Shown here: positions 16,586 through 25,951 of the stretch, piece by piece
Position numbering within the stretch: position 1 is the first letter of the stretch
How the letters are laid out: each line of letters begins with the position of its first letter
Assembly (NCBI RefSeq): GCF_000468115.1
Contig: NZ_AVQI01000028.1
Span: forward strand, 1-64,000
From: Treponema socranskii subsp. socranskii VPI DR56BR1116 = ATCC 35536
GTDB taxonomy: Bacteria; Spirochaetota; Spirochaetia; Treponematales; Treponemataceae
DNA: 64,000 nucleotides
Reading direction: 5' to 3'
Made by a program: the position numbers and the translations under genes
The notes under the pieces: generated by a model
The model's input: only the letters and a program-made list of their open reading frames with translations
Told to the model about the DNA's origin: nothing
Database searches by the model: none

Positions 16586-17727
16586 TTATTCACCGATAAC
16601 GATTGAAACCAAGGTCTGATTTAAGTACACTTTTCGGAACAATTCGCCGTAACTCGAAAAACCGCAGTACACGGGAAATTTCGCATTGTATATGCTCGTC
16701 ATAACGGGCCCTGATTTATCTCTGGCAAAGAGCAGCGCGCGGAAAGCACAATTGATAAACATGACAAACTGAGGCCGTCGTATTATCGAGAGGATTTCAT
16801 CGCACGTATTTCGTGAAATTTCCTCATAATTATCGGGCTCGAGAATATCGATAAGGCTGCCGGGAAGAACTCGCCCCTGCATGTTTACCGTACCGTCGGA
16901 ATTGAATTTATCGAAAGCGGTGATAAAGATTTCATCGCCGATTCGCCTTCCCAGCGGATGATCGAAGGTCACGTCGCCGACGCCGCTTTCGGGACATCCG
17001 ACCGCTGCGGCATATTCTTTTTTCGGTGAAGAATAATTCATCGTCCGTATCAGACGGCGGGCGACATCCGCTTGCGTAACGGTAACTTGCTTTCCGTTCG
17101 GTTTATAGATATTTTCTTTTCTGATATCGAATTTGAGCGACGTATTAAAAAATAAAATAACCGCTCCGTCCGAAACGACATCTCCGTTGTAGCTCACATA
17201 GGTTTTTATAAAGCGCAAATCGTCGCCCGCACCGCCGCCGGCGATAATAAATTTATCGTTCGGCACGACTGCGTAAAATACGGAAAGCAGCGCTTCTTCC
17301 GCATAGCAGATACCGTTCACAAAAGCAAGCGCAAAAGCGTGCGTGTGGCAGGCGGGATCGTTCGCATCGATGCCGCATCTGTTCATCGCGGACAAAATTT
17401 TCGTTTTGTGAATAATCGGAAACTTATTTACGGCGTCGAGCAATACCCCTGCGAAACGTATTTCGGAACCGCTGACGGCAGTCAGCACGATAGAGTGATT
17501 CGTGAACCCTTTCATGGAAATTTCGCCGCACGTCGTCGTTCCGATAACCTCCGCATCGGGAAAACGCGCCTTTATTTCGGCCGAAAGAGCCGAAAAATCA
17601 TAAATCGAGCTCGCAAAAAAATTACCGCACCGTATACCGAAAACGGCGCCTGCAGCGATCGACACAGATCGTTTACAACCTCGTGTATATCGCCTGTAAT
17701 CGCTGTGCTTACAACTTCTTGTTTCAT
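16586..17727 (-). CDS. FIST-domain sensory protein, frameshifted near the 5' end
   Basis: FIST proteins are ligand-binding intracellular signalling modules found next to chemotaxis transducers, kinases and c-di-GMP enzymes. From ATG 17727 the gene reads MKQEVVSTAITGDIHEVVN and continues to SVYGAVIF, where the T7 tract (A7 on the plus strand, 17615-17621) shifts the frame. One more T would read straight into FASSIYDFSALSAEI and on to the end, giving about 380 residues with FIST_N (IGTTTCGEIS, SIVLTAV) and FIST_C (PVYCGFSSYGELF) parts. As written, a 383-residue frame from 17737 replaces the first 36 residues with unrelated sequence. Either the gene is recently inactivated, it is restored by slippage at the run, or one base is missing in the assembly. 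The chemotaxis-type gene follows after 16 bases. Confidence 0.8.
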
Positions 17728-17954
17728 ACTGCACCATCCTGTACGCTTGGTATGGGTATTACCCTGTTTTCAATAATAGTTCGATAATCGAAAAATAGCA
17801 ATGCAAAACGGTAATCCGCATGAATGTATGCTGCCGCTCTTTCCGTCGACAATCGGTTAAAAAACCGCAGACCTTCATACGCCGAAGCACCTATGTATTT
17901 TACCGGTGCGGCAAAACGCGGCTCCATCACGGGTGTATGCCGTCGATCGTACAT

Positions 17955-18557
17955 TCATCCGTGCACCAAAACCGCACCTCCGCTCGCATCGCGGAGCGCA
18001 TCTGAGAATTTCCGCAATTCGCCGCTTTCGATTTCTCCGCTTACGCTTACCGCCGATTCGAAGCGTTCTGCAACATCGAAAAGCCGGAATTCTTTCATAA
18101 TGCGTCGAAGCTTTTCGTAGGCGGCATACGAAGCGGTAAACGAAAAGCGTGTTTTTTCGATAAGTTCCGAAAAGACACCAAGACTCTCGGCTTTTTCGAT
18201 AACCGCCTTTGCCGCATCCGTGTACGCTTTAACAAGACCGCCCGTACCGAGGAGCGTTCCGCCAAACCAGCGCGTGACGGTCAAAAGCGCATTCGTGCAG
18301 TTTTTCCCGCACAGCACGTCGAGCACCGGACGGGCGGCCGTTCCCGAAGGCTCGCCGTCGTCGCTCATGCCGCGTATTTCAGCCGAAGACCCCACGACGA
18401 AAGCGTGGACGACGTGAGAAGCGTTCGAATATTTCGCTTTTTGAGATTTTAATAATTCGCGCGCTTCGCTCTGCGACGCACAAGGCAAAAGTTCGGCAAT
18501 AAAGCGCGAATGCTTTACGAGCGTTTCAGAAACCGCATAGCCTGTAAGCGCATCCAA
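17955..18557 (-). CDS. IMPACT/YigZ-family protein
   Basis: A 200-residue cytosolic protein of the UPF0029/IMPACT (YigZ) family, related to the ribosomal S5 fold. The conserved core is present: HVVHAFVVG, DDGEPSGTAARPVLDVL (the family signature) and VTRWFGGTLLGTGGLVKAY. The C-terminal domain (about 125-200) is the less conserved second domain. Bacterial function is not settled; a link to translation control is known for eukaryotic IMPACT. It lies 15 bases downstream of parC on the same strand and is probably cotranscribed with it. Confidence 0.87.
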   Translation of the reverse strand: MDALTGYAVSETLVKHSRFIAELLPCASQSEARELLKSQKAKYSNASHVVHAFVVGSSAEIRGMSDDGEPSGTAARPVLDVLCGKNCTNALLTVTRWFGGTLLGTGGLVKAYTDAAKAVIEKAESLGVFSELIEKTRFSFTASYAAYEKLRRIMKEFRLFDVAERFESAVSVSGEIESGELRKFSDALRDASGGAVLVHG

Positions 18558-18572
18558 AAAACTTTTCTCCGC

Positions 18573-20495
18573 TCAGGCTTCTTTCGGAGGCTCGACGTCG
18601 ACAGATTCGACTTCTTTCGAAGCTGCGCGCGTCCCCTGTGCTTTTAACCCTTTTTCAGGGAAGGCGGACGCTTTGAAGCTTTCATCGAGTTTTTTAACCC
18701 GCGCTTTTTTCGCATAGTGCAGCGTAAACGTAAAATTTTTCCGCGTATCGACATGGAGCACTTCTTTGCCGTCGGGCGCAAAAAAATAATCGCGGTTCAT
18801 GATATAGCCTTCGACGCGGCATCGTTTAACAAAAACGTATTTCGTTTCGGGGTCGCGGTAGATGACCGTAAAGAGCACTTTTGCAAGACTTTCTTTGTCC
18901 GCAAGCCCGCACCAAAACATGCCCGGCCCGACGAAAACTTTTTGCGGAGAATCGGTTACGCTGAATATGCCGCTCCGTCTGACAAAGAGTACCCGGTCGT
19001 AGGGCGTAATTTTAAGCACTTCGACGCCGCCCGAAACACCCGTTCCGAGATAGCCCGACGTACCGTCGTATTTGAGCGGGATGTCGCGCTTGACGATTTC
19101 TTTGACGTCGACTTTTTCGATGTCGGCGATCGTCGTAAGGCGCTGCGTCTTTTCCGCGTCGAGCTTTGCAAGCAAGCCGTCGAGCCGGCTTATCGCATAA
19201 GCGGCAAGATGCTTTAAAAGCTTGTCGATTTCTTTGATGCGATTTTTCGCAGCTTCCACTTCCTGGCGGTTTTTGTTGATATCGTAAAGCGAAATGCGGC
19301 GGATCGGAATCTTCAACAAGTGATCGACATCGTCGTCGGTTATGGGACGCAGAAGTTCTTTTTTAAACGGCACAAAACCTTTTTTTACCGCATCTACGAC
19401 GGCCTCTTGGGTTTTCATCTGTTCGATATTTTTATAGATGCGCTCTTCGATAAAGATGCGCTCGAGCGTCCGCAAATGCAGCTTTTCGAATTGTTCGGCA
19501 CGCTCGACGGTGAGTTCGTCTTTCAGTACGCCGACGAGCTGCTTTGCGTGAAATTTAATAACGTCGGTTACGGTAATCTGCATCGGCATATTGTCGCGGA
19601 TAACGAGCAGATTGCAGTATATCGTCTGTTCGCATTCGGTATACGCGTAAAGCGCATCGACGATATCGGCGGCATACACGCCGCGCGGAAGCTTTATTTC
19701 GATGTTGACGCTTTCGGCCGTGTAATCGTTGATCGAAGCGATGCGCACTTTATTGTTTTTTGCGGCTTTTTCGATCGAGTCCATGAGCGACTCTGTCGTC
19801 GAACCGAAGGGCAGCTCGGTGATCGTAATCTTTTTTTCGTCGCTTAAATCCATCTTCGCTCTCGTAACGATTTTGCCCAAGCCGTCCTGATAGTCCGACA
19901 CGTCGATGAGACCGCCCGTTTGAAAGTCGGGATAGAGCGTAAACTTTTCGCCGCGCAGACATTTTTTTTCGGCTTCGATGACTTCGCGGATATTGTGAGG
20001 AAGGATTTTCGTACTCATGCCGACGGCGATCCCTTCCGCGCCCAAAATCAGTACGAGAGGCAGCTTTGCGCGGAACATAACGGGCTCTTTATTGCGCCCG
20101 TCGTAGCTCGGAACGTAATCGGTGATCTTCGGATTGTAGAGGATATCGCGCGCAATGGGGCGCAGACGGCATTCGATATAACGCGCCGCGGAAGCCGAGT
20201 CTCCGGTGTAGAGGTTTCCGAAGTTTCCCTGCCGATCGACGAGCAAATCCTTATTGGCAAGAACGACGAGCGCCGAATAAATGGATGCATCCCCGTGCGG
20301 GTGATATTTCATGCACTGACCGACGACGTTTGCGACTTTGTGAAATTTGCCGTCGTCCGCTTCGAGGAGCGTATGGAGGATTCTCCGCTGTACCGGCTTC
20401 AGTCCGTCGACGAGTTCGGGGATCGCACGGTCTCGGATAACGTAGCTTGCATATTGGATAAAATTGCTGTCGAAAAGATTTTTTACGTATGCCAT
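18573..20495 (-). CDS. parC: DNA topoisomerase IV subunit A
   Basis: The A subunit of a type IIA topoisomerase; it cuts and rejoins DNA for decatenation. The winged-helix and tower regions and the catalytic tyrosine (Tyr106 in ASAARYIECRL) are present. At 640 residues it is short, with a reduced C-terminal DNA-wrapping domain, as in several spirochaetal and Bacteroidetes ParC proteins. It has no GyrA box, which supports ParC over GyrA. The quinolone region reads HPHGDASIYS, with Ala70 and Ser74 at the positions of E. coli ParC Ser80 and Glu84. No parE is adjacent in the window. A promoter with -10 ending 8 bases before the ATG implies a leaderless message. Confidence 0.9.
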   Translation of the reverse strand: MAYVKNLFDSNFIQYASYVIRDRAIPELVDGLKPVQRRILHTLLEADDGKFHKVANVVGQCMKYHPHGDASIYSALVVLANKDLLVDRQGNFGNLYTGDSASAARYIECRLRPIARDILYNPKITDYVPSYDGRNKEPVMFRAKLPLVLILGAEGIAVGMSTKILPHNIREVIEAEKKCLRGEKFTLYPDFQTGGLIDVSDYQDGLGKIVTRAKMDLSDEKKITITELPFGSTTESLMDSIEKAAKNNKVRIASINDYTAESVNIEIKLPRGVYAADIVDALYAYTECEQTIYCNLLVIRDNMPMQITVTDVIKFHAKQLVGVLKDELTVERAEQFEKLHLRTLERIFIEERIYKNIEQMKTQEAVVDAVKKGFVPFKKELLRPITDDDVDHLLKIPIRRISLYDINKNRQEVEAAKNRIKEIDKLLKHLAAYAISRLDGLLAKLDAEKTQRLTTIADIEKVDVKEIVKRDIPLKYDGTSGYLGTGVSGGVEVLKITPYDRVLFVRRSGIFSVTDSPQKVFVGPGMFWCGLADKESLAKVLFTVIYRDPETKYVFVKRCRVEGYIMNRDYFFAPDGKEVLHVDTRKNFTFTLHYAKKARVKKLDESFKASAFPEKGLKAQGTRAASKEVESVDVEPPKEA

Positions 20496-20503
20496 ACCGT
20501 TTC

Positions 20504-20532
20504 AGTATACAGCAAATGCGGACTTCTGTCTT
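20504..20532 (-). promoter_or_regulatory. Promoter of parC, leaderless type
   Basis: Minus strand: -35 AAGACA (20527-20532), 17-base spacer, -10 TATACT (20504-20509), then 8 bases to ATG 20495. No Shine-Dalgarno sequence is visible. Confidence 0.5.
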
Positions 20533-20550
20533 GCAACACGATACGGCAAG

Positions 20551-21336
20551 TTATGCCATATATCCCAAACACGAAGAAATCTGACGAGCGGTTTCGCAAA
20601 TCATATAGATATTCGCATCCATCTGCTCTTTTGTAATATAATTTTCAAACGCGCTCATGCTCACCGCTGCGACGATCTTTCCGCTCGAATCGCGGATCGG
20701 TGCGGCATTGCAGTTATCGTTTAAAATAAGCTCTTCGCGGTCGATCGCATATCCCTGTTCGCGTATCTTCTGCAGTTCCCGCTGCAAAACCGCATAATCG
20801 GTAATCGTGTGAACGGTAAACTCTTTCAGCCCGCCGCTTTTGTCGATGATCCTCTCAAGCTCTTCGGGATACAATTCGGAAACGAGCACTTTACCCAAAG
20901 CGGAAGCGTTAAACGGAACTTTTTTTCCCGGAGTAAAATACGTTTTAATGATAACTTGCCCGTCGATCCTGTCGGTTTGCACTATTTCACCGTCGTATAA
21001 AACCGCCAAATTGATATTCGCTTCGGGAAAACGATGCGCAAGCATTTCCATATACGGAAGCGCGAACTTCCGTATATCGATCGAAGAAAGCGCACGGTTA
21101 AACAGCTTTAACACTTTAAGTGAAACCGTATATGTCCCCGCCGTTTCGTTTTTTATCAAATAACCGGCCGACGTCATCGTCGTAAGCAGACGGTAGGCCA
21201 TATTGACGTTTATCTGCAGCGCTTTCATGACATCCTGCACCGTAAACGGATCTTCCTGTCCGGCCGCCATGTCGAAGATCGCAAGGCTTCGAGAAACTAT
21301 TTTTACATTGTACTTTTCATCCTTATCGCTCATCAT
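20551..21336 (-). CDS. IclR-family transcriptional regulator
   Basis: A 261-residue IclR-type regulator with an N-terminal winged helix-turn-helix (about residues 12-70, TVQDVMKALQINVNMAYRLL) and a C-terminal IclR effector domain (about 85-255, with FNASALGKVLVSELYPEE and YAIDREELILNDNCNAAPIRD). IclR proteins usually control neighbouring catabolic genes and respond to small carboxylates. This one is the last minus-strand gene of the hydroxyacid cluster but has its own promoter, so it is the natural candidate regulator. ATG 21336 is followed by a second ATG; no ribosome site is seen and the -10 element is 9 bases upstream. Confidence 0.88.
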   Translation of the reverse strand: MMSDKDEKYNVKIVSRSLAIFDMAAGQEDPFTVQDVMKALQINVNMAYRLLTTMTSAGYLIKNETAGTYTVSLKVLKLFNRALSSIDIRKFALPYMEMLAHRFPEANINLAVLYDGEIVQTDRIDGQVIIKTYFTPGKKVPFNASALGKVLVSELYPEELERIIDKSGGLKEFTVHTITDYAVLQRELQKIREQGYAIDREELILNDNCNAAPIRDSSGKIVAAVSMSAFENYITKEQMDANIYMICETARQISSCLGYMA

Positions 21337-21345
21337 ATTATGCGG

Positions 21346-21374
21346 AGTATACTGTTATTGCAGATAAAATGAAA
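21346..21374 (-). promoter_or_regulatory. Promoter of the iclR-type gene
   Basis: Minus strand: a good -10 TATACT (21346-21351) with a weak -35 (TTTCAT, 21369-21374) 17 bases upstream. Only 9 bases separate the -10 from ATG 21336. Confidence 0.4.
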
Positions 21375-21560
21375 TACCGATACGGCGATTTTAGACATCG
21401 ATTTCATAAGACAACACGTAAAACACCGGTAATCCCGCCGAATCCGATGCGTATCCGCCGCCCTTGCCTTGTCGATCGACGGCGGACTTTCGCGCACGGA
21501 TCATGAACGGCATTTCAAAATACGAGGTAAAACTATGTAAAGCCCACGAACGACTTTTTA

Positions 21561-22520
21561 TTAAGCGTTTACGATATTAACGGCTTTCCCCTTTTGAAAT
21601 TGCTTTAAATTATCGACTGCGATATCCATTAAGCGCTGACGCGATTCTTTCGGCGCCCATGCGATATGCGGCGTGATAATGCAATTTTTCGCTTTCAACA
21701 GCGGATTCGTCGGCATTATAGGTTCGGTCGCAACGACATCCGTTGCATAATAATAAATTCTATCGTTATTAAGCGCATCCGCCATATCGCTTTCGTTTAC
21801 CAGAGGACCTCGGGACGTGTTGATGATAATGACGCTTCGTTTCATTTTCTCAATACTGTTTCGATTTATCATCCCTTCCGTCGAAGGAAATAACGGAACA
21901 TGTAAAGAGATGACGTCCGATTGCTCATAGAGCTTTTCAAGAGGAACGTACGAAGCGAGTTTTTTGCCTTCATCGTTTTGATATTCGTCATAGGCTATAA
22001 CGTTCATTCCGAAAGCGCGTGCGATCTTTGCCGTACTCTGTCCGATACGACCGAAACCGATCACCCCCAGTGTTTTGCCGGCAAGTTCGATCAGCGAATA
22101 ATCCCAAAAACACCAATCCGCATTGGACGCCCAGCGTCCCTCATGTACGGCAGCGGAGTGATGCGCCGCATGGTGGCAGATTTCCAACAGCAGCGCAAAT
22201 ACAAACTGCGAAACCGCCTGCGTTCCGTATGTAGGAATATTTGCGACGACGATACGCTTTTCTTTCGCGGCTTGAATATCGATAACGTTATAACCGGTTG
22301 CAAGCACGCCGATAAATTTCAGCTTCGGGCACGCATCGATCGTTTCTCTCGTAAGCGGAGTTTTATTCGTATACACATAGGCGGCATCCCCGATGCGTTC
22401 GACGATTTTATCGGGCGGAGTACGGTCGTAAACGGTTAAAGCTCCGAGCTGTCCCAATGCATCCCACGACAGATCTCCGGGGTTTTCGGTATATCCGTCC
22501 AATACGACAATTTTTTCCAT
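21561..22520 (-). CDS. D-2-hydroxyacid dehydrogenase (third paralogue of the cluster)
   Basis: A 319-residue NAD-dependent dehydrogenase of the D-isomer-specific 2-hydroxyacid family, interconverting a D-2-hydroxyacid and its 2-oxoacid. Rossmann motif LGVIGFGRIGQSTAKIA (about 148-164); catalytic Arg in NTSRGPLVNESD, Glu in VVATEPIMP and His in ITPHIAWAP. It resembles glycerate/hydroxypyruvate reductases (HprA type). The start at 22520 follows GAGGAA; the frame upstream of it (MQGPLETE) lacks a ribosome site. It is the last structural gene of the cluster before the IclR gene. Confidence 0.88.
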   Translation of the reverse strand: MEKIVVLDGYTENPGDLSWDALGQLGALTVYDRTPPDKIVERIGDAAYVYTNKTPLTRETIDACPKLKFIGVLATGYNVIDIQAAKEKRIVVANIPTYGTQAVSQFVFALLLEICHHAAHHSAAVHEGRWASNADWCFWDYSLIELAGKTLGVIGFGRIGQSTAKIARAFGMNVIAYDEYQNDEGKKLASYVPLEKLYEQSDVISLHVPLFPSTEGMINRNSIEKMKRSVIIINTSRGPLVNESDMADALNNDRIYYYATDVVATEPIMPTNPLLKAKNCIITPHIAWAPKESRQRLMDIAVDNLKQFQKGKAVNIVNA

Positions 22521-22596
22521 TTTTTTCCTCAAAATCACGCAGTATGGGGAGCCTCTAAAAACTTCGGTTTCTAAAGGCCCCTGCAATAATTAATAA

Positions 22597-23391
22597 TTAT
22601 TTCTTCGACAAAAATTCTTTCATCGCGGCGCCTTGCTGATTGATGAAAGTATCATACACTTTTATTTGATCTCCGAAACAGATATCTTTTACTCCCAAAT
22701 CGAGGTAATACTGTACGTCTTCGATTTTACCGTATATTTCGCATCGCGGACGGACGCCGTGCTTCAGCGCAGTTTCAATCATTTTCCGTTCGGCCTTTTT
22801 GCACTCTTCTTTAAAATCCGCTGCGTTGTGTCCGTTGCTCATGGAAAAATCCGAGGGGCCGAACTGTACCATATCGACTCCTTTTACCGAACAAATCTCT
22901 TCGATATTATCCATCGCTTCGCTTTTTTCGATCATAAAAGCCAGCACGATATCATTTACCCGTTCTGCGTGTTCCATCTGCTTTAAAAACGGTTGATAAC
23001 CGATAAAGCGTCGGTTCGGGTATCCGAAGCGGCCTCCCGATACCGTCGAATCCGCTTTCATGGTTTTGACGGCGGCACGAACTTCATCGGCATTGTGCAC
23101 ATCGGTAAATAAAATCGCTTGAAAACCCGAAGCCGCGGCCTTTTGCGCAATATACGCCGAATTTTGGAAATCGACTTTAATCATCGTTCCCATATTCGAA
23201 AGCTCCGCCGCCCGCGCCATATTTTCCAAATCGTATTGCGAAAACGGCGAATACTCGGCAACGTACTCGACATAATCGAAATTGCCGCTGTTACCGACCA
23301 GTTCGATAAAAAACGGCCACGTCGTAGACATACGCGTTCCGAGTGTACGCCCTCCGGCACGAATAGCATCTCTCAATCGATTATTTTTCAT
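22597..23391 (-). CDS. HpcH/HpaI-family aldolase
   Basis: A 264-residue class II (metal-dependent) pyruvate aldolase/citrate lyase-type TIM barrel. Such enzymes split 4-hydroxy-2-oxoacids, for example 2-keto-3-deoxy-glucarate, into pyruvate and an aldehyde such as tartronate semialdehyde. Visible: RMSTTWPFFIELVG near the N-terminus, an FMIEKSEAMDNIEEI strand carrying the metal-binding Glu, and MVQFGPSDFSMSNG with the second acidic ligand. A cluster gene for tartronate-semialdehyde reductase (35714-36598) could use its product. A GGAGG ribosome site precedes the ATG. Confidence 0.85.
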   Translation of the reverse strand: MKNNRLRDAIRAGGRTLGTRMSTTWPFFIELVGNSGNFDYVEYVAEYSPFSQYDLENMARAAELSNMGTMIKVDFQNSAYIAQKAAASGFQAILFTDVHNADEVRAAVKTMKADSTVSGGRFGYPNRRFIGYQPFLKQMEHAERVNDIVLAFMIEKSEAMDNIEEICSVKGVDMVQFGPSDFSMSNGHNAADFKEECKKAERKMIETALKHGVRPRCEIYGKIEDVQYYLDLGVKDICFGDQIKVYDTFINQQGAAMKEFLSKK

Positions 23392-23509
23392 ATCATACCT
23401 CCATGAAACGTATTTTTATGCAATGTAAAATCGCCGGTACAATGTTAAACCGGCCGAAAAAGTTTTGCGTCAATCCCTCTCCGGCCGTTCAATATTTTAT
23501 CGCATTTTT

Positions 23510-24922
23510 TCAAAACAGGCCCATCGCAATGAACAGTGCGGCAAATATAAATGCGATAAGTCCGCAGACGGAACCGAGAACGGTTATATATTTGAGCCCC
23601 TGGTTCGTCGTTAAATTAAACAGCGAAGTTTCAACCCAAAAACCCGAATCGCTTACGTGCGATCCGATCATCGTACCCGCCCCGATTAAAACGGCAACCG
23701 CAACAGGGCTCAAGCCCAATGTCGACATCATAGGCAGACATATTGCGGCCGCCGTCATACCCGCGGTTGTCCTTGAGCCTACTGCGATCATCATTATCGC
23801 TCCGATCATAAACGGAAGGATAAAGCTCGGAAAGCCGATGCCGGAAATCGCATTTCCCAGTTCGGGTATACCCTTATACGATTTGATAACCTGGCTGAAA
23901 CCGCCGCCCATGGCCGTTACGAGGAGCGGAACCAAAGCTACGGTCAATGCATCGCTTACCCAACCGTTAGCCATGATAGCAAAAACTTTCTCTTCCTTTT
24001 TTCCCGTGTAATGCGCGTAATTTTCTTTTACGGTGCCGCCGTATTTGAATCCGACAAGGACGGCTATGACGACTCCGATAAACATCGCAATATTCCTGTT
24101 ACCGATCGTCTGAAGCACATCTCTTGCAGCCATCCCTTCCGCCATCGTCATACCGGCAAAAGAAGCGAGGGTAATCAATATAACGGGCACCAAAATGGGA
24201 GCCGCGGCAAGCAATACCGGCGGAAGATTCGCATCTTTTATCAACAGGTCGCTGTAATTTTTGGAATCGACTTCTTCGACGCCGGCAATATAGTCGGCAC
24301 GCGGTTCGATCCACTCTTTGGCTATGACGCCTTTCGTCAACAGCCAGGTCAGCATAAATGCGATAAATGAAATGACGATCCCCCACAAGATGACCATACC
24401 CAAATCCGCGGAAAGCAAAACCGCCACCGCAAGGATTCCGGGCGTCGGAGGAACCATGGAATGGGTCCATGAACCGCACAGCCCCGTAAATCCTGCCATT
24501 GTCGACATCGACTTATGATTGCGCTTTGCGATCGTTGATGCAATAGGAGCGGTAAGTACAAGGGTGATATCTCCGAATACGGGAATCGACATGATATATG
24601 CCGCCAATGCCGTTGAAAGCTCCAGAAATTTTCCTCTGAATAATTTAATAAAAAAGTTGACCATGGATTTTAAGGAATTGGTATCTCTGATGCCCTGCGC
24701 GATGATGGAGCCGAAGATTATCGTCAACCCGATTCCGCCGAGTGTCGAACCGAAACCCTGGGTAAACGAATTCATAGTAGTGCTCAGATCGTATCCCAAT
24801 CCCAAACCCGTAAACATACCGGATATAAAAAGAGCAATCGTCGGATGTACTTTTAATTTTACAATCAAAAATACCAGCAGTGCGACGGCTATTAAAATAA
24901 CCGACAAAAAGTGCGCTACCAT
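23510..24922 (-). CDS. GntP-family permease
   Basis: A 470-residue polytopic membrane protein (about 12 hydrophobic segments) of the GntP gluconate/hydroxyacid:H+ symporter family. Characteristic features are the early segment KLKVHPTIALFISGMFTGLG, GIGLTIIFGSIIAQG, a TGLCGSWTHSMVPPTPGILAV loop, and the C-terminal VGSRTTAGMTAAAICLPMM followed by GSHVSDSGFWV. The last two carry the conserved GSxxxA and DSGFW motifs of gluconate, D-serine and related transporters. It would import a hydroxycarboxylate for the surrounding enzymes. A GGAGGA site precedes ATG 24922. A second, interrupted permease of the same superfamily lies at 29670-30977. Confidence 0.88.
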   Translation of the reverse strand: MVAHFLSVILIAVALLVFLIVKLKVHPTIALFISGMFTGLGLGYDLSTTMNSFTQGFGSTLGGIGLTIIFGSIIAQGIRDTNSLKSMVNFFIKLFRGKFLELSTALAAYIMSIPVFGDITLVLTAPIASTIAKRNHKSMSTMAGFTGLCGSWTHSMVPPTPGILAVAVLLSADLGMVILWGIVISFIAFMLTWLLTKGVIAKEWIEPRADYIAGVEEVDSKNYSDLLIKDANLPPVLLAAAPILVPVILITLASFAGMTMAEGMAARDVLQTIGNRNIAMFIGVVIAVLVGFKYGGTVKENYAHYTGKKEEKVFAIMANGWVSDALTVALVPLLVTAMGGGFSQVIKSYKGIPELGNAISGIGFPSFILPFMIGAIMMIAVGSRTTAGMTAAAICLPMMSTLGLSPVAVAVLIGAGTMIGSHVSDSGFWVETSLFNLTTNQGLKYITVLGSVCGLIAFIFAALFIAMGLF

Positions 24923-24940
24923 TACTGTCCTCCTTCTACA

Positions 24941-25897
24941 TTATTTCAAAACTCCTTTGTTGATAACGTTATCGGGTTTTTCCCCCTTCAGTACGCCTGC
25001 GATTCCGCTCAAAGCCTGATCAACCATCCAGAGGCGAGCTTTCATCGTCCCGCTGGCGACATGAGGCGTGAGTACGACATTTTCCTCTTTGTACAACCCT
25101 TCGTAAGGATGCGGTTCGTTTTCATACACGTCGAGACCCGCTCCCGCGATCACCCCTTCATGGACGGCTTCGCACAGCGCTTTTTCATCGACGATCGGCC
25201 CCCGTGCGGCATTGACGAGATATGCCGTCTTTTTCATAAGCTTAAGCTTTTCCATGTTGATAAGGTGACGATTTTCGGGAAGGTAAGGCATATGCAGCGT
25301 CACACAATCCGCATTTTTCAATACTTCGTCAAATTCCATATACGTCACGCCGTATTCTTTTTCATCTTCCGCCTTTGCCCGATATGTATCGTAGTAGATA
25401 ACCGACATGCCCATTCCCTGCGCTTTTTTGCATACGGCCTTTCCGATTCTGCCGAAGCCCAATATTCCGAGCGTACTCCCGCTGATCGCCGTATTGTGAC
25501 TCGGAAATAACGGAGCGTACCATTCTCCCCTGCGCACTTGCTTATCGTATCTGGAAACGCCGCGCATAACGTCGAAAATCAAAACCGCCGTCAATTCCGC
25601 CGTCGCATCGGTTACGGCGTTCGGCGTATTTACGACGGCGATCCCCTTGGTGCTTGCATACTGCCAATCGATATTGTCATAGCCGACGCCGAAATTCGCT
25701 ATCGCCTTGAGCTTCGTTCCTTTATCGATTAACGCTTTGTCGGCTTTGTTCCCCAGCACGAAGAGCGCGTCGTACTGAGCTACGCTTGCCGCCACTTCTT
25801 CATATGACAATGCCTTTTCAGGTACTGTCATATCGAAGTCTTTCGCATATTTTGAATATGCCTCTTTGGGAATTGGAGCTGTCGTTAAGATTTTCAT
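24941..25897 (-). CDS. D-2-hydroxyacid dehydrogenase (second paralogue)
   Basis: A 318-residue NAD(P)-dependent dehydrogenase. Rossmann motif LGILGFGRIGKAVCKKA (about 145-161); catalytic Arg in NAARGPIVDEKAL, Glu in LDVYENEPHPYEGL and His in LTPHVASG. The ENEP and DVY context is that of the glyoxylate/hydroxypyruvate or phosphoglycerate-type subgroup. It starts 54 bases after mmsA with an AGGAGG site, and the GntP permease follows 18 bases after its stop codon. Confidence 0.88.
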   Translation of the reverse strand: MKILTTAPIPKEAYSKYAKDFDMTVPEKALSYEEVAASVAQYDALFVLGNKADKALIDKGTKLKAIANFGVGYDNIDWQYASTKGIAVVNTPNAVTDATAELTAVLIFDVMRGVSRYDKQVRRGEWYAPLFPSHNTAISGSTLGILGFGRIGKAVCKKAQGMGMSVIYYDTYRAKAEDEKEYGVTYMEFDEVLKNADCVTLHMPYLPENRHLINMEKLKLMKKTAYLVNAARGPIVDEKALCEAVHEGVIAGAGLDVYENEPHPYEGLYKEENVVLTPHVASGTMKARLWMVDQALSGIAGVLKGEKPDNVINKGVLK

Positions 25898-25951
25898 TTT
25901 ACACCTCCTGTAAAAATCCGTCGTTTTACTGACATATACGAAATTCGACGA

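Noticed and set aside
17724-17954. 76-codon minus-strand frame upstream of the FIST gene
   Set aside because: No ribosome site, no recognisable sequence, overlaps the FIST start; treated as intergenic.
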